Positions 8,150 to 16,312 of a DNA stretch of 64,000 nucleotides are shown piece after piece (the stretch's first letter is position 1; every line of letters begins with the position of its first letter). Under the pieces are notes generated by a model. The model was given only the letters and a program-made list of their open reading frames with translations, did not search any database and was not told where the DNA came from. This DNA is from an uncultured Verrucomicrobia subdivision 3 bacterium (GTDB taxonomy: Bacteria > Verrucomicrobiota > Verrucomicrobiia > Limisphaerales > DASXHY01). The stretch is from assembly GCA_937890005.1 (NCBI GenBank), contig CALBZA010000020.1, forward strand, positions 13,164 through 77,163. The letters are read 5' to 3'. The translations under genes and the position numbers were made by a program.

Positions 8150-8338
8150 TTACTTCGCCAGGAAGATCGCGAAGAACACGATACCTTCCGCAAAGGCGGT
8201 GCTCAGAATCGCCTGCACGAGGATCTTGGTTGCAGCGCCGGGGTTACGGCCGACCGCTTCCGAAGCCTTCATACCGATGAGACCGACACCCAGAGCCGCG
8301 CCCAAACAGGCGAGACCGATGTGAATGTTACCCGTCAT
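8150..8338 (-). CDS. atpE: F0 ATP synthase subunit c, very short
   Basis: Ring-forming proton carrier. At 62 residues it is shorter than most c subunits (about 70-89). It has the Gly/Ala-rich first helix (LACLGAALGVGLIGMKASEAVG), the conserved RNPGA loop, and the second helix ILVQAILSTAFAEGIVFFAIFL with the ion-binding Glu in AFAEG. The sodium-site pattern (Gln in helix 1; Glu followed by Ser/Thr in helix 2) is absent, so the enzyme is inferred to use protons. A possible ribosome site AAAGGT lies upstream. Confidence 0.95.
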   Translation of the reverse strand: MTGNIHIGLACLGAALGVGLIGMKASEAVGRNPGAATKILVQAILSTAFAEGIVFFAIFLAK

Positions 8339-8414
8339 ATGTTTGTTACCTTTCGTTGTATCGCCGTCTCCCGCGATTGAACACGGTCAAGAAGGCGAAA
8401 GTGTGAAATCAATG

Positions 8415-9395
8415 TCAGTGTTCGCCGGCTGGATGATGCCCTTCTTCGTGGGTGCAGATCAGCAGCGTGAAGACCGCCGTCAGGAGCATGAACACCAGAG
8501 CCTGAACGACTCCCACCAGCAGTTCCATGGCGTAAAACGGAAGAGCCAGCAGCCACCCAAATGCCGCGCCACCCATCATGGCCATCGATTCGAGCATGTT
8601 CTCGCCCGCGAAAATGTTTCCGTAAAGACGGAAGCTCAGCGACACCGGGCGGAACAGAATTGAAACAACTTCCAGAACGCCGACCAGAATGAACACCGCA
8701 ATCATCAGAACCTTCAACAGTCCAGCCGTGTCCCCCTTCGGTCCGAACAGGTGAAGAATGAATCCGCCCGGACCATTCGACTGAAGCGCCCACACAGTCC
8801 AGCAGACGAAGAAAATCATCGCCATCGCCAGCGTCATGTTCAGGTCAGCATTGGCGCCGCGGAAAAGCGGCTTGGAGATGTGATGCAAATGACCATTGGC
8901 ATCCGGAACACCCCATCCAATGGTTCCGACTCCAGGAATCAATCCCGCCCAGTTGGTGAACAGGATGAAGATGAAAATCGTGGCAAAGAACCAGAAGGTC
9001 TTTTTGACGAGATCGGGTCCAATGATGCCTTCGAGAAAACCATAGAGACCTTCAACCAGCCATTCCCAGAAATTCTGTGCGCCCTGCGGAACCGCCTTGA
9101 TGTTTCTTGTGGCAATCTGGGCAAAGACAATGACAGCCAGAGCAACGATCCATGTCATGATCATTGAATTGGTCACGTAGAACCCGCCCACCTTGAAACG
9201 CGGAGCCGCAGCAGGCAGACCATGATGCTCCTCGCCGTGAGCGCCGGCGGCATGCACCGCTTCAGAATGGGCCGCATCCAAACTGGCGCTGGCCGCCTGA
9301 AGTTCCGGGGCGACGTTGTGACTGTCGGCCGCAAAAGTCAGTTGCGGAACGACCGTCAGCATCAAACACAACAAGATGAATCGAGCCAGTTGCAT
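8415..9395 (-). CDS. atpB: F0 ATP synthase subunit a
   Basis: Stator channel subunit in the inner membrane. From ATG at 9395 the product begins with a probable signal sequence (MQLARFILLCLMLTVVPQLTFAADS); an ATG 36 nt further upstream would bury it. A His/Ala/Glu-rich extracytoplasmic stretch follows, then several membrane helices, with the essential Arg in SLSFRLYGNIFAGE. The signal peptide and His-rich arm are seen in some Gram-negative phyla. It is the first gene of the operon; atpI or atpZ is not visible upstream. Confidence 0.94.
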   Translation of the reverse strand: MQLARFILLCLMLTVVPQLTFAADSHNVAPELQAASASLDAAHSEAVHAAGAHGEEHHGLPAAAPRFKVGGFYVTNSMIMTWIVALAVIVFAQIATRNIKAVPQGAQNFWEWLVEGLYGFLEGIIGPDLVKKTFWFFATIFIFILFTNWAGLIPGVGTIGWGVPDANGHLHHISKPLFRGANADLNMTLAMAMIFFVCWTVWALQSNGPGGFILHLFGPKGDTAGLLKVLMIAVFILVGVLEVVSILFRPVSLSFRLYGNIFAGENMLESMAMMGGAAFGWLLALPFYAMELLVGVVQALVFMLLTAVFTLLICTHEEGHHPAGEH

Positions 9396-9503
9396 CACAA
9401 AAAAATCCGGGCCAAGGGACACCTTTCCCATCTGTTCTTTTGCCGGAGCGCCGCAAAAGTTGCAGCATCGTGAAAATTTTCACAAGGGTTTTTTTGAGGG
9501 CTA

Positions 9504-9531
9504 TCCCTATTGAACCCCCACTGATTGTCAA
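9504..9531 (-). promoter_or_regulatory. Candidate sigma-70-type promoter of the atp operon
   Basis: On the minus strand a perfect TTGACA (plus-strand 9526-9531) is followed after 16 nt by TAGGGA (9504-9509), a weak -10 box. It is the only good -35 match in the divergent gap between atpB and the ferredoxin gene, about 110 nt before the atpB start. Confidence 0.33.
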
Positions 9532-9621
9532 AATGAGCCAGATTAACAACCCTCCTCGTCGGATCGTTGCGTGAAGAGAATTCGCTTCAAATCGGCAGGG
9601 CGGTCGTCATGATTCCGTTCC

Positions 9622-9993
9622 ATGGGCAAACTCCAGAACCAGGTCCAGTCGCTGGGCATCGATTCGGTGCAACGACACATTTTTCTCTGTGCCGATCCGT
9701 CTGAACCAAAATGTTGCGCGCGCAAGGAGGGGCTTCAGTCCTGGGACTACCTGAAGCGAAGGTTGAAAGAGCTGAATTTAACGGGACCTGAAGCCCTCGT
9801 ATTTCGCACGAAGGCGAACTGCCTCCGCGTGTGCATGGATGGACCGATAGCGGTCGTTTACCCGGAAGGCATCTGGTACCGGCGCTGCACTCCGAAGGTT
9901 TTGGAACAGATCATTCAGAAACATCTGATTCAAGGTAAGCCTGTGAAAAAGTACGCTTTCGCCGCGAATCCACTGGCTGCGCGGACACAATAA
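9622..9993 (+). CDS. Thioredoxin-like [2Fe-2S] ferredoxin domain protein
   Basis: A 123-residue cytoplasmic protein. Four cysteines in two groups, in CADPSEPKCC near residues 22-31 and CLRVC near 67-71, fit the thioredoxin-like [2Fe-2S] ferredoxin family. The MDGPIAVVYPEGIWYRRCTPKVLEQIIQKHL segment is the usual end of that domain. Such stand-alone ferredoxins serve as electron donors, but the partner cannot be read from here. It diverges from the atp operon and precedes an FHA gene with an 87-nt gap. Confidence 0.78.
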   Translation: MGKLQNQVQSLGIDSVQRHIFLCADPSEPKCCARKEGLQSWDYLKRRLKELNLTGPEALVFRTKANCLRVCMDGPIAVVYPEGIWYRRCTPKVLEQIIQKHLIQGKPVKKYAFAANPLAARTQ

Positions 9994-10080
9994 AAGGCCA
10001 CGATAATTGATAGTGAAAATTACTTCAGACTGGACAATAACCCAAAGACGCCAATAATCGCCGCACAATTCTTGGAGGCT

Positions 10081-10692
10081 ATGGCAAGGTTGATTGTTAA
10101 AACTGCTGGTTTGGAGCGCGAAGCGATTGAGTTGAAAATCGGCTCGAATCTGATTGGTCGCAGCCCGGAAACAGATTTCCCACTCACGCATCCGACCATT
10201 TCCACTCTTCACTGCGAAATCGTTCTCAGCGACACCGGAGTTATTCTCCGTGATCTCGAATCAACCAACGGCACATTTGTGAACGATCAGCGGATTCGCG
10301 AGACCGCGCTGCTTCCCGGTCACACCGTTCGCCTGGGCGACGTGGAACTGTTCGTCGTGAGCACCGAGGCGCGCGTATCCATTCCCAAGTTTGCCAATGC
10401 TGAACTTCCTGCACCTCCCAAAATGTCCACAGATGGCGCAATGCTCTGCCCGAAGCATCCGCATATCCGCGCCGTTTTCCAGTGCTCCCGTTGCAAGGAA
10501 GTCATGTGCAACACCTGCGTGCACAGGCTCCGGCGGAAAGGCAGCAAAAACATCCTGCTCCTGTGTCCAGAGTGCAGCCAGCCGGTGAAGCTGATCGGAG
10601 AACCGGAGAAGCCGAAGAAACGCTCCCTGTTCACGAAGGTCTGCGAAACGGTGAAGCTGAAGTTCAATCAAACCACCAATATCCAGAAGTAA
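10081..10692 (+). CDS. FHA domain protein with a C-terminal zinc-binding motif
   Basis: From ATG at 10081 (a GGAGG lies only 2 nt upstream; TTG at 10072 is the alternative) the product has about 203 residues. The FHA phosphopeptide-binding fold is clear near residues 20-95: IGSNLIGRSPETDFPL, HPTISTLHCEI and LESTNGTFVND, with the Arg, Ser and Asn that read phospho-Thr. Residues about 120-165 hold Cys and His in a B-box/RING-like order (CPKHP, FQCSRCKEVMCNTC, LCPEC), probably binding zinc. The tail is basic. No kinase or phosphatase is adjacent, so its phospho-partner is unknown. Confidence 0.85.
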   Translation: MARLIVKTAGLEREAIELKIGSNLIGRSPETDFPLTHPTISTLHCEIVLSDTGVILRDLESTNGTFVNDQRIRETALLPGHTVRLGDVELFVVSTEARVSIPKFANAELPAPPKMSTDGAMLCPKHPHIRAVFQCSRCKEVMCNTCVHRLRRKGSKNILLLCPECSQPVKLIGEPEKPKKRSLFTKVCETVKLKFNQTTNIQK

Positions 10693-11017
10693 ATCTGGAG
10701 GTTTGTTGAATGCGGGACGGACCAATTGGGGCCTCTTTATCAACGCAGAGACGCTAAGAACGCAGAGGTTCTCAGAAAAGTGTGAGACTGCGTTCAGGTG
10801 ATTGGAAATTTGAAAAGGCAGATCCCTCCTCTCCACATTGATCGTTGCTGCACCCAGCCTTTTTCCTGAAATCCGTGTTTATCGTGACATCCGTGGTTGC
10901 TCCTGATTTGCGCCTTTTCTCTCGAAAGCGGCGGACGCTCAATTCATAATTCGCGGCTGTTGCAATTGCCGCGGGAACATTTTTGGTTCGCGACCGTCAT
11001 AGCTTTGATGTTCGAGT
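10693..11017 (+). other. Intergenic stretch with degenerate repeat phrases
   Basis: No coding frame is convincing in these 325 nt. Two repeat-like patches are visible: an octamer-style run around 10742-10772 (acgcagag, acgctaag, acgcagag), related to the CGCAGAG elements at 15687 and 57084, and a run around 10870-10905 in which ATCCGTG-like words recur (atccgtg, atcgtga, atccgtgg). The promoter of the sigma factor gene should lie in the right half; no strong box was found. Confidence 0.5.
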
Positions 11018-11530
11018 ATGTCGTCAGGTATGGATTTTGAAAGCGTGGTGGCGCGTTACTACGAGCCGCTGTATCAATTCGCTTTCAGCCTGACGCGCAC
11101 GGAAGCAGATGCCTGTGATCTGACACAGCAGACGTTTTATGTCTGGGCAACCAAAGGTCACCAGCTGCGGGACGTAACGAAAGTGAAGACCTGGCTGTTC
11201 ACGACTTTGCACAGAGCGTTTCTCGAAACCCGCCGCCGATCTGTCCGATTCCCGCATCACGAACTCAGTCAGGTTCCCGCCGAATTGCCCGTGCTCCCAC
11301 CCGCCGCTGCAAACGCTCTCGATTCCAACGAAGTCATGCGCGCCCTCGCGCGGGTGGATGAAATCTATCAGGCCCCGGTCGCTCTCTTCTACCTTGAAGA
11401 CTGTTCCTACAAGGACATCGCCGAGATTCTCGATGTTCCGATCGGAACAGTAAAATCGCGGATGGCGCGTGGCATCCTTCAATTGCAATCCATCCTCGCC
11501 GACAAGGCCCGGCAGCAACCGTCGTCATGA
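11018..11530 (+). CDS. ECF-type RNA polymerase sigma factor
   Basis: A 170-residue sigma-70-family factor of the extracytoplasmic-function group. Region 2 is seen in YYEPLYQFAFSLTRTEADACDLTQQTF with KVKTWLFTTLHRAFLETRRR, and region 4 in LEDCSYKDIAEILDVPIGTVKSRMARG, the helix-turn-helix for the -35 element. ATG at 11018 was taken; ATG at 11030 is nearly as likely. Its stop overlaps the start of the next gene by ATGA, so the two are translationally coupled, the classical sigma/anti-sigma arrangement. Confidence 0.88.
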   Translation: MSSGMDFESVVARYYEPLYQFAFSLTRTEADACDLTQQTFYVWATKGHQLRDVTKVKTWLFTTLHRAFLETRRRSVRFPHHELSQVPAELPVLPPAAANALDSNEVMRALARVDEIYQAPVALFYLEDCSYKDIAEILDVPIGTVKSRMARGILQLQSILADKARQQPSS

Positions 11531-12285
11531 CCACTCAGGAAGCCAAAGAAATTCTCGCTCTTTACCGGCCCGGTATCTCCGACCCGGAGGATCCGGCATT
11601 TGCCGAAGCGCTTAGACGCTGTGAGGAAGATTCCGAACTGAGAGAATGGTTTGAGAATTACACCGCGACAAATGACATCCTCCGCCAACGTTTCAAGGAA
11701 ATATCGGTGCCGGAAGGATTCCATCAGCAGATTCTCGCCGAACGGCCGTTGACCAAACCGTTGTGGAATACATCTCCTCTTTCCAGACGCGTCGCCGCTG
11801 GAATCGTGGCCGCCGCGGCGGTGACATTTCTGGTGGTCACTCAGTGGAACTTCAGTTCCACGGACACCGGCTTCTCAACCTACAAGACTTATATGGTCGG
11901 CGAGGCGCTCCGAAGTTACGGCATGGAGTTTGTCAGCGAAAATCCGGAACAGATTCGGCACTTTTTGAAAAATCGCAATGCGATCAGCGACTACACCCTG
12001 CCCGAAGGACTTCGCAATGCCCGCATGGTCGGTTGCGTCGCAAAAACCTGGCAGGGACGCCCGGTTTCCATGATCTGTTTCCGATCCGGAAAACCGCTTC
12101 CACCCGGCCAGAGCAGCGATGTGTGGCTCTTTGTCACCGAGGCCAGATCGGTGCCGGGCGCGCCAGCCTCAAAACCGATCTTCGAAAAGCTCAGCATCAC
12201 CACCGCCGCGAGCTGGACCCAGGGCGGCAAGAATTACCTGCTCGCTGTGGATGGAAATCTCGAGATGCTGAAGAAGTTCCTCTGA
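11527..12285 (+). CDS. Membrane-anchored probable anti-sigma factor
   Basis: A 252-residue protein coupled by an ATGA overlap to the ECF sigma gene. The N-terminal about 80 residues are charged and helical (MTTQEAKEILALYRPG..., RRCEEDSELREWFENY), which would be the cytoplasmic sigma-binding part. One membrane segment follows near residues 88-108 (VAAGIVAAAAVTFLVV), and the last 140 residues would be periplasmic, with two Cys (VGCVA, MICFR) that might form a disulfide. There is no zinc HxxxCxxC motif. The role is inferred from position and topology, as sequence similarity to a named family is not evident. Confidence 0.62.
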   Translation: MTTQEAKEILALYRPGISDPEDPAFAEALRRCEEDSELREWFENYTATNDILRQRFKEISVPEGFHQQILAERPLTKPLWNTSPLSRRVAAGIVAAAAVTFLVVTQWNFSSTDTGFSTYKTYMVGEALRSYGMEFVSENPEQIRHFLKNRNAISDYTLPEGLRNARMVGCVAKTWQGRPVSMICFRSGKPLPPGQSSDVWLFVTEARSVPGAPASKPIFEKLSITTAASWTQGGKNYLLAVDGNLEMLKKFL

Positions 12286-12361
12286 ACTGAACCAATGTCG
12301 CAGTTGGAATAACCGTGAAGAAGAAGTCCAACTTTCCCTTCAGGAAATCCTTCGGGAAAAA

Positions 12362-13270
12362 TCAGTGGTAGGAATATTCCGGCCGGCTCTCGATGCTCAT
12401 CGTGGAAATCAGCCAGAGAAAATCCTGATAGCTGTCGCGCTCAACCTTGAGCGGGCGTCCTGCTCCATTGCTTCCAATCGCATACGCCCGGGACGGGACC
12501 TTCATGCTCTTGCCACGCCAGCGATGAAGCTCCGAATGCCCGTCGGAGAATGAAACAACACCCATCCCGTCGTGATCCGACGCAGGAAGAGACATCCAGA
12601 CCGGAGTCGAATACTTCTTGGCGCTTTCGGAGGTGTAGCTGTTGATGAAATAGCCGTCGTTGATGCTGTCCGGATGTTCCTCAACAAACGCGGCGATATC
12701 GGAGGGCCGTGGAATCGAGTCGATCTTGAAAAACTGGCGGTATCCCGGGTTGTTGATGTTCTCGCCGGATTCGGTCGCCACTCCAACATTTCCAAGCATG
12801 GCATTCATGGAATAACTGCGAACGCGCTTTTCCCATCCGGCGGCAGACTGAACCGGTCCAATCGCATAGTCTCCAGGACAACGATAAATCGCAGCTGAAT
12901 CCCCGGTGTAAGGTCCAATGCCGGAATCAAGCATCGCCTGACTGTTCGTATTGTCCGGACTGAGCTCCCAATTCAAAACGTTGTTGACCCAGTTTTTTGA
13001 CATGTCGCCAGGACTAGACCGGGTGAAGTCAAGGTTGTACGGAAGCGTCCCGCGATGATCATCCGCGTAGAGAACCACCGCCACAGTCAGCTGCCGTGAA
13101 TTGTTGACGCTGTAAACGCCGTGGGCTCGGGCCTTTGCCTTGGCAAGCGCAGGGAGAAGAATGCTCGAAAGAATCGCTATGATGGCGATGACAACGAGCA
13201 ATTCAACCAATGAAAATCCTGACCGAGCGGGCGCCGGAAATGATTTTTCTGCTTTAGGCATGATGCTCAT
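12362..13270 (-). CDS. Pseudopilin-like protein with prepilin N-terminal cleavage motif
   Basis: The N-terminus has the type IV prepilin signature: short basic leader, cleavage G|F in ARSGFSLVELLVVIAIIAIL with Glu at +5, then a hydrophobic helix. The rest (about 250 residues) is the long extracytoplasmic domain common in Verrucomicrobiota, Planctomycetes and Lentisphaerae, ending with a DGHSELHRW-like segment. Such proteins occur in many copies per genome and are thought to be exported by a type II/IV pilus-like system. ATG at 13270 or 13261 is possible. It converges on the anti-sigma gene and diverges from leuS. Confidence 0.86.
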   Translation of the reverse strand: MSIMPKAEKSFPAPARSGFSLVELLVVIAIIAILSSILLPALAKAKARAHGVYSVNNSRQLTVAVVLYADDHRGTLPYNLDFTRSSPGDMSKNWVNNVLNWELSPDNTNSQAMLDSGIGPYTGDSAAIYRCPGDYAIGPVQSAAGWEKRVRSYSMNAMLGNVGVATESGENINNPGYRQFFKIDSIPRPSDIAAFVEEHPDSINDGYFINSYTSESAKKYSTPVWMSLPASDHDGMGVVSFSDGHSELHRWRGKSMKVPSRAYAIGSNGAGRPLKVERDSYQDFLWLISTMSIESRPEYSYH

Positions 13271-13419
13271 CGAGAGCTTCGTTGAGTGGCAGTCGGTCAA
13301 CTCGAAATTCCAGCGCCATTATTTACGCCTCAAGTTCGGGTGTGTCAATAACGTGAAAGAAAGTTTTCCATTCCGGCGTTCGGTGAATTCTTCGATTGTT
13401 TCCAGCCCCTGATTGCATA

Positions 13420-16254
13420 ATGATCTCGCGCTCTATGGCAAGCAGCCGCAGACAGTATCCGTTTCATCTGATCGAACCCAAATGGCAACAGGCCTGGGAC
13501 GAGCAGCAGACTTTCCGCGCCTTCAACCCGGGAGAACCGATTCCAGAGAATCATCCGTTCGGAATCCGTCACAACCTCGCCGGCAAAATCGTCCACGCCG
13601 GGTCGCTGCCGAAGAAATTCTACATCCTCGACATGTTCCCCTACCCGTCCGGTGCGGGACTGCACGTCGGGCATCCGGAAGGCTACACCGCCACGGATAT
13701 TCTCGCCCGCTATCGTCGTGCGCAGGGATTCAATGTTCTCCATCCGATTGGCTGGGATGCATTCGGATTGCCGGCCGAACAATATGCGATCAAAACAGGT
13801 CAGCATCCGCGCAAAACCACCGAGGCAAACATCGCCAACTTCAAGCGGCAGATCAAAAGCCTCGGCTTCAGCTACGATTGGTCCCGCGAAGTCGATACAA
13901 CCGATCCGAAATACTTCCAGTGGACGCAGTGGATTTTCCTGAAGCTCTACAATTCATGGTTCAATCCGGAAACGAACAAGGCCGAGCCGATTGAGACGCT
14001 GAAGGATCCCGCCGATTGCACCTCGGAAGCGCAGAAGCGCGCCTATCGCGATTCGAAGCGTCTCGCCTATGTGAGCGAAGCGCCGGTGAACTGGTGTCCG
14101 GAACTCGGCACCGTGCTTGCCAACGAAGAAGTCATCAATGGCAAAAGCGAAGTCGGCGGCTTCCCCGTCATTCGCAAGCCGATGCGTCAATGGATGCTGC
14201 GCATCACAGCGTACGCTGAAAAACTTCTCGCCGATCTCGACACGATCGACTGGAGCGATTCGCTCAAGGAGATGCAGCGAAACTGGATCGGCCGCAGCGA
14301 AGGGGCGGAAGTGGACTTTGCAATTGCGGATTGCGGATTGCCGATTGCGGAATCGAAGATTCGAGTTTTTACCACGCGACCGGACACGTTGTTCGGCGCG
14401 ACTTACATGGTGCTTTCGCCGGAACACAAACTCGTTCCGCTCATCACCACGTCGGAACAAAAGAAGGCGGTCGAAGATTACAAAGCTTACGCTGCTGGAA
14501 AATCTGACCTCGAACGCACTGAACTCGCCAAGGAAAAGACCGGCGTGTTCACCGGCGCGTATGCGATCAATCCGGTGAATTGCGAGAAGATTCCGATCTG
14601 GATCGCTGACTACGTTCTCGCAAGTTACGGCACGGGAGCAATCATGGCCGTGCCGGCACACGACGAACGTGACTTCGAATTCGCGAAGAAGTTCAATCTT
14701 CCAATCATTCAAGTGGTTCAACCACCGGATCCTAAGACGGATTGGCAAGGGTTCTGTGACGACGGGATCGCGGTGAATTCTGCGAGCAACGAAGTTTCAA
14801 TCAACGACCTTCCCACCCCCGAAGCCAAAAAGAAAATCACCGCGTGGCTTGAGTCCAAAGGTCTCGGCAAGAAGACCGTCAACTACAAGCTCCGCGACTG
14901 GCTTTTCAGCCGTCAGCGCTATTGGGGGGAACCGTTTCCAATCGTTTGGAAAAAGGATGCTGAGGGAAATCTTTACCACGAAGCGTTGCCTGAAAGCGCG
15001 TTGCCTGTGCTGCCGCCGCAGCTTGATGACTACAAGCCGACGAAAGACGGTCAGCCGCCGCTTGCGCGCGCAACAGACTGGTTGAATCTCCCCGACGGTT
15101 CCGTCCGCGAAACCAACACCATGCCGCAATGGGCAGGCTCGTGCTGGTATTATCTGCGTTATCTGGACGCGCACAACGCAGACGCGTTCGTTGCAAAGGA
15201 AACCGAGACTTACTGGATGGGATCTGATTCTGTAGCAGCGAACGTGAGTTCGCTCCAATCAAAGAATCAAAATAGTCAGAGCCGACTCACGGCCGCTGCT
15301 ACTCCCGGTGTTGACTTGTACGTCGGCGGCACCGAGCACGCCGTGCTTCACCTGCTCTACGCCCGTTTCTGGCACAAGGTGCTGTTCGATCTCGGTTACG
15401 TCTCCACGCCGGAACCGTTCTTCAAGCTTGTAAATCAGGGACTCATTCTTGGCGAAGATGGCCAGAAGATGTCCAAATCGCGCGGCAACGTCGTGAACCC
15501 CGACGACATTCTCGCCGAATACGGCGCCGATGCATTCCGCCTTTACGAAATGTTCATGGGGCCGCTTCAGGACACAAAGCCTTGGAACACCAAGGGTGTC
15601 GAAGGTGTTTACCGTTTCCTCGGCCGCGTCTGGCGTTTGTTCGTGGACGAAGCGAGCGAAACGGAGTTTGAACAGGCGGAGACTTTAACCGCAGAGGCGC
15701 AGAGACGCAGAGAATTGCTGGGTCTCATCAAGCTCAGCGCGTCGATCAAAGACGTTCCGGCGACACCCGCGCAGCTCAAGACGTTGCACGCTTGCATCAA
15801 GAAGGTCACCGAAGATCTTGAGAACCTCGGCTTCAACACGGCGATCTCCGCGATGATGGTGTTCACCAACGAAGCGATCAAATGGGATGTGAAGCCGGTT
15901 TCCGTGCTGCGCGATTTTCTCATCCTGCTCGCGCCGTTCGCACCGCATCTGGCGGAAGAACTCTGGTCCAAAATCCAGACTTTGACTTCGGACTCTGGAC
16001 GTCAGCCTTTGGCCCTGTCGTATCAGCCGTGGCCGAAATTCGATCCGGCGTTGCTCGTCGAATCTGAAATCGAAATTCCGGTTCAGGTGAACGGCAAGCT
16101 CCGCGACGTGATCAAGGTTTCCGCGGACGCCGACAACGCCACGCTTGAGGCGCTGGCCAGGGCTTCCGAAAAAGTTCAGCCGTTCCTCGCGGGCAAGACG
16201 ATCAGGAAGGTCATTGTCGTTCCAAAGAAGCTGGTGAACATCGCAGCGGCCTGA
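13420..16254 (+). CDS. leuS: Leucyl-tRNA synthetase with in-frame repeat insertions
   Basis: Class I synthetase charging tRNA-Leu. The 944-residue product (ATG 13420; ATG 13435 also possible) has the HIGH-like HVGH after MFPYPSGAGL near residue 83, the CP1 editing domain (FTTRPDTLFGATY), LFSRQRYWGEP, and KMSKS in GQKMSKSRGN near residue 685. Four short stretches do not look like LeuRS and coincide with DNA repeats: residues about 302-311, 605-628, 756-765 and 854-864. The second interrupts the conserved TYWM...VDLYVGGTEHAV block near the catalytic site. All keep the frame. The flanking motifs are intact, so activity is expected. Confidence 0.97.
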   Translation: MISRSMASSRRQYPFHLIEPKWQQAWDEQQTFRAFNPGEPIPENHPFGIRHNLAGKIVHAGSLPKKFYILDMFPYPSGAGLHVGHPEGYTATDILARYRRAQGFNVLHPIGWDAFGLPAEQYAIKTGQHPRKTTEANIANFKRQIKSLGFSYDWSREVDTTDPKYFQWTQWIFLKLYNSWFNPETNKAEPIETLKDPADCTSEAQKRAYRDSKRLAYVSEAPVNWCPELGTVLANEEVINGKSEVGGFPVIRKPMRQWMLRITAYAEKLLADLDTIDWSDSLKEMQRNWIGRSEGAEVDFAIADCGLPIAESKIRVFTTRPDTLFGATYMVLSPEHKLVPLITTSEQKKAVEDYKAYAAGKSDLERTELAKEKTGVFTGAYAINPVNCEKIPIWIADYVLASYGTGAIMAVPAHDERDFEFAKKFNLPIIQVVQPPDPKTDWQGFCDDGIAVNSASNEVSINDLPTPEAKKKITAWLESKGLGKKTVNYKLRDWLFSRQRYWGEPFPIVWKKDAEGNLYHEALPESALPVLPPQLDDYKPTKDGQPPLARATDWLNLPDGSVRETNTMPQWAGSCWYYLRYLDAHNADAFVAKETETYWMGSDSVAANVSSLQSKNQNSQSRLTAAATPGVDLYVGGTEHAVLHLLYARFWHKVLFDLGYVSTPEPFFKLVNQGLILGEDGQKMSKSRGNVVNPDDILAEYGADAFRLYEMFMGPLQDTKPWNTKGVEGVYRFLGRVWRLFVDEASETEFEQAETLTAEAQRRRELLGLIKLSASIKDVPATPAQLKTLHACIKKVTEDLENLGFNTAISAMMVFTNEAIKWDVKPVSVLRDFLILLAPFAPHLAEELWSKIQTLTSDSGRQPLALSYQPWPKFDPALLVESEIEIPVQVNGKLRDVIKVSADADNATLEALARASEKVQPFLAGKTIRKVIVVPKKLVNIAAA
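14323..14350. repeat. Heptamer array inside leuS (ATTGCGG x4)
   Basis: Four consecutive 7-nt units, attgcgg, attgcgg, attgccg, attgcgg, translated in leuS as IADCGLPIAE just before the IRVFTTRPDT motif. The same heptamer occurs at 24881 and, reversed, in valS at 59430. Confidence 0.8.
15232..15302. repeat. 71-bp palindromic element inside leuS
   Basis: Two 24-nt arms, 15232-15255 and 15279-15302, are inverted repeats with 20 of 24 positions matching; both ends carry the GTAGCAGCG/CGCTGCTAC word. The 23-nt centre is A-rich. The element is translated in frame as about 24 low-complexity residues within the catalytic region of LeuRS. A related hairpin word (gcgactc-gagtcgc) lies at 41060. Confidence 0.75.
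15687..15713. repeat. Octamer array inside leuS (CGCAGAG type)
   Basis: Units ccgcagag, gcgcagag, acgcagag follow each other at 8-nt spacing and are translated as LTAEAQRRREL. This is one arm of the inverted element found whole at 57084-57150. Confidence 0.7.
15979..16006. repeat. Heptamer array near the 3' end of leuS
   Basis: Units actttg(a), acttcgg, actctgg, acgtcag recur at about 7-nt spacing and are translated as part of QTLTSDSGRQPL, between the anticodon-binding WSKI and the LSYQPWP motif where the family has a short loop. Confidence 0.55.
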
Positions 16255-16312
16255 TTCCTCATCACGCGCCGGGCAACGTTGCTCGCGCGCGACACGTGAC
16301 TAAATTTCAAAA

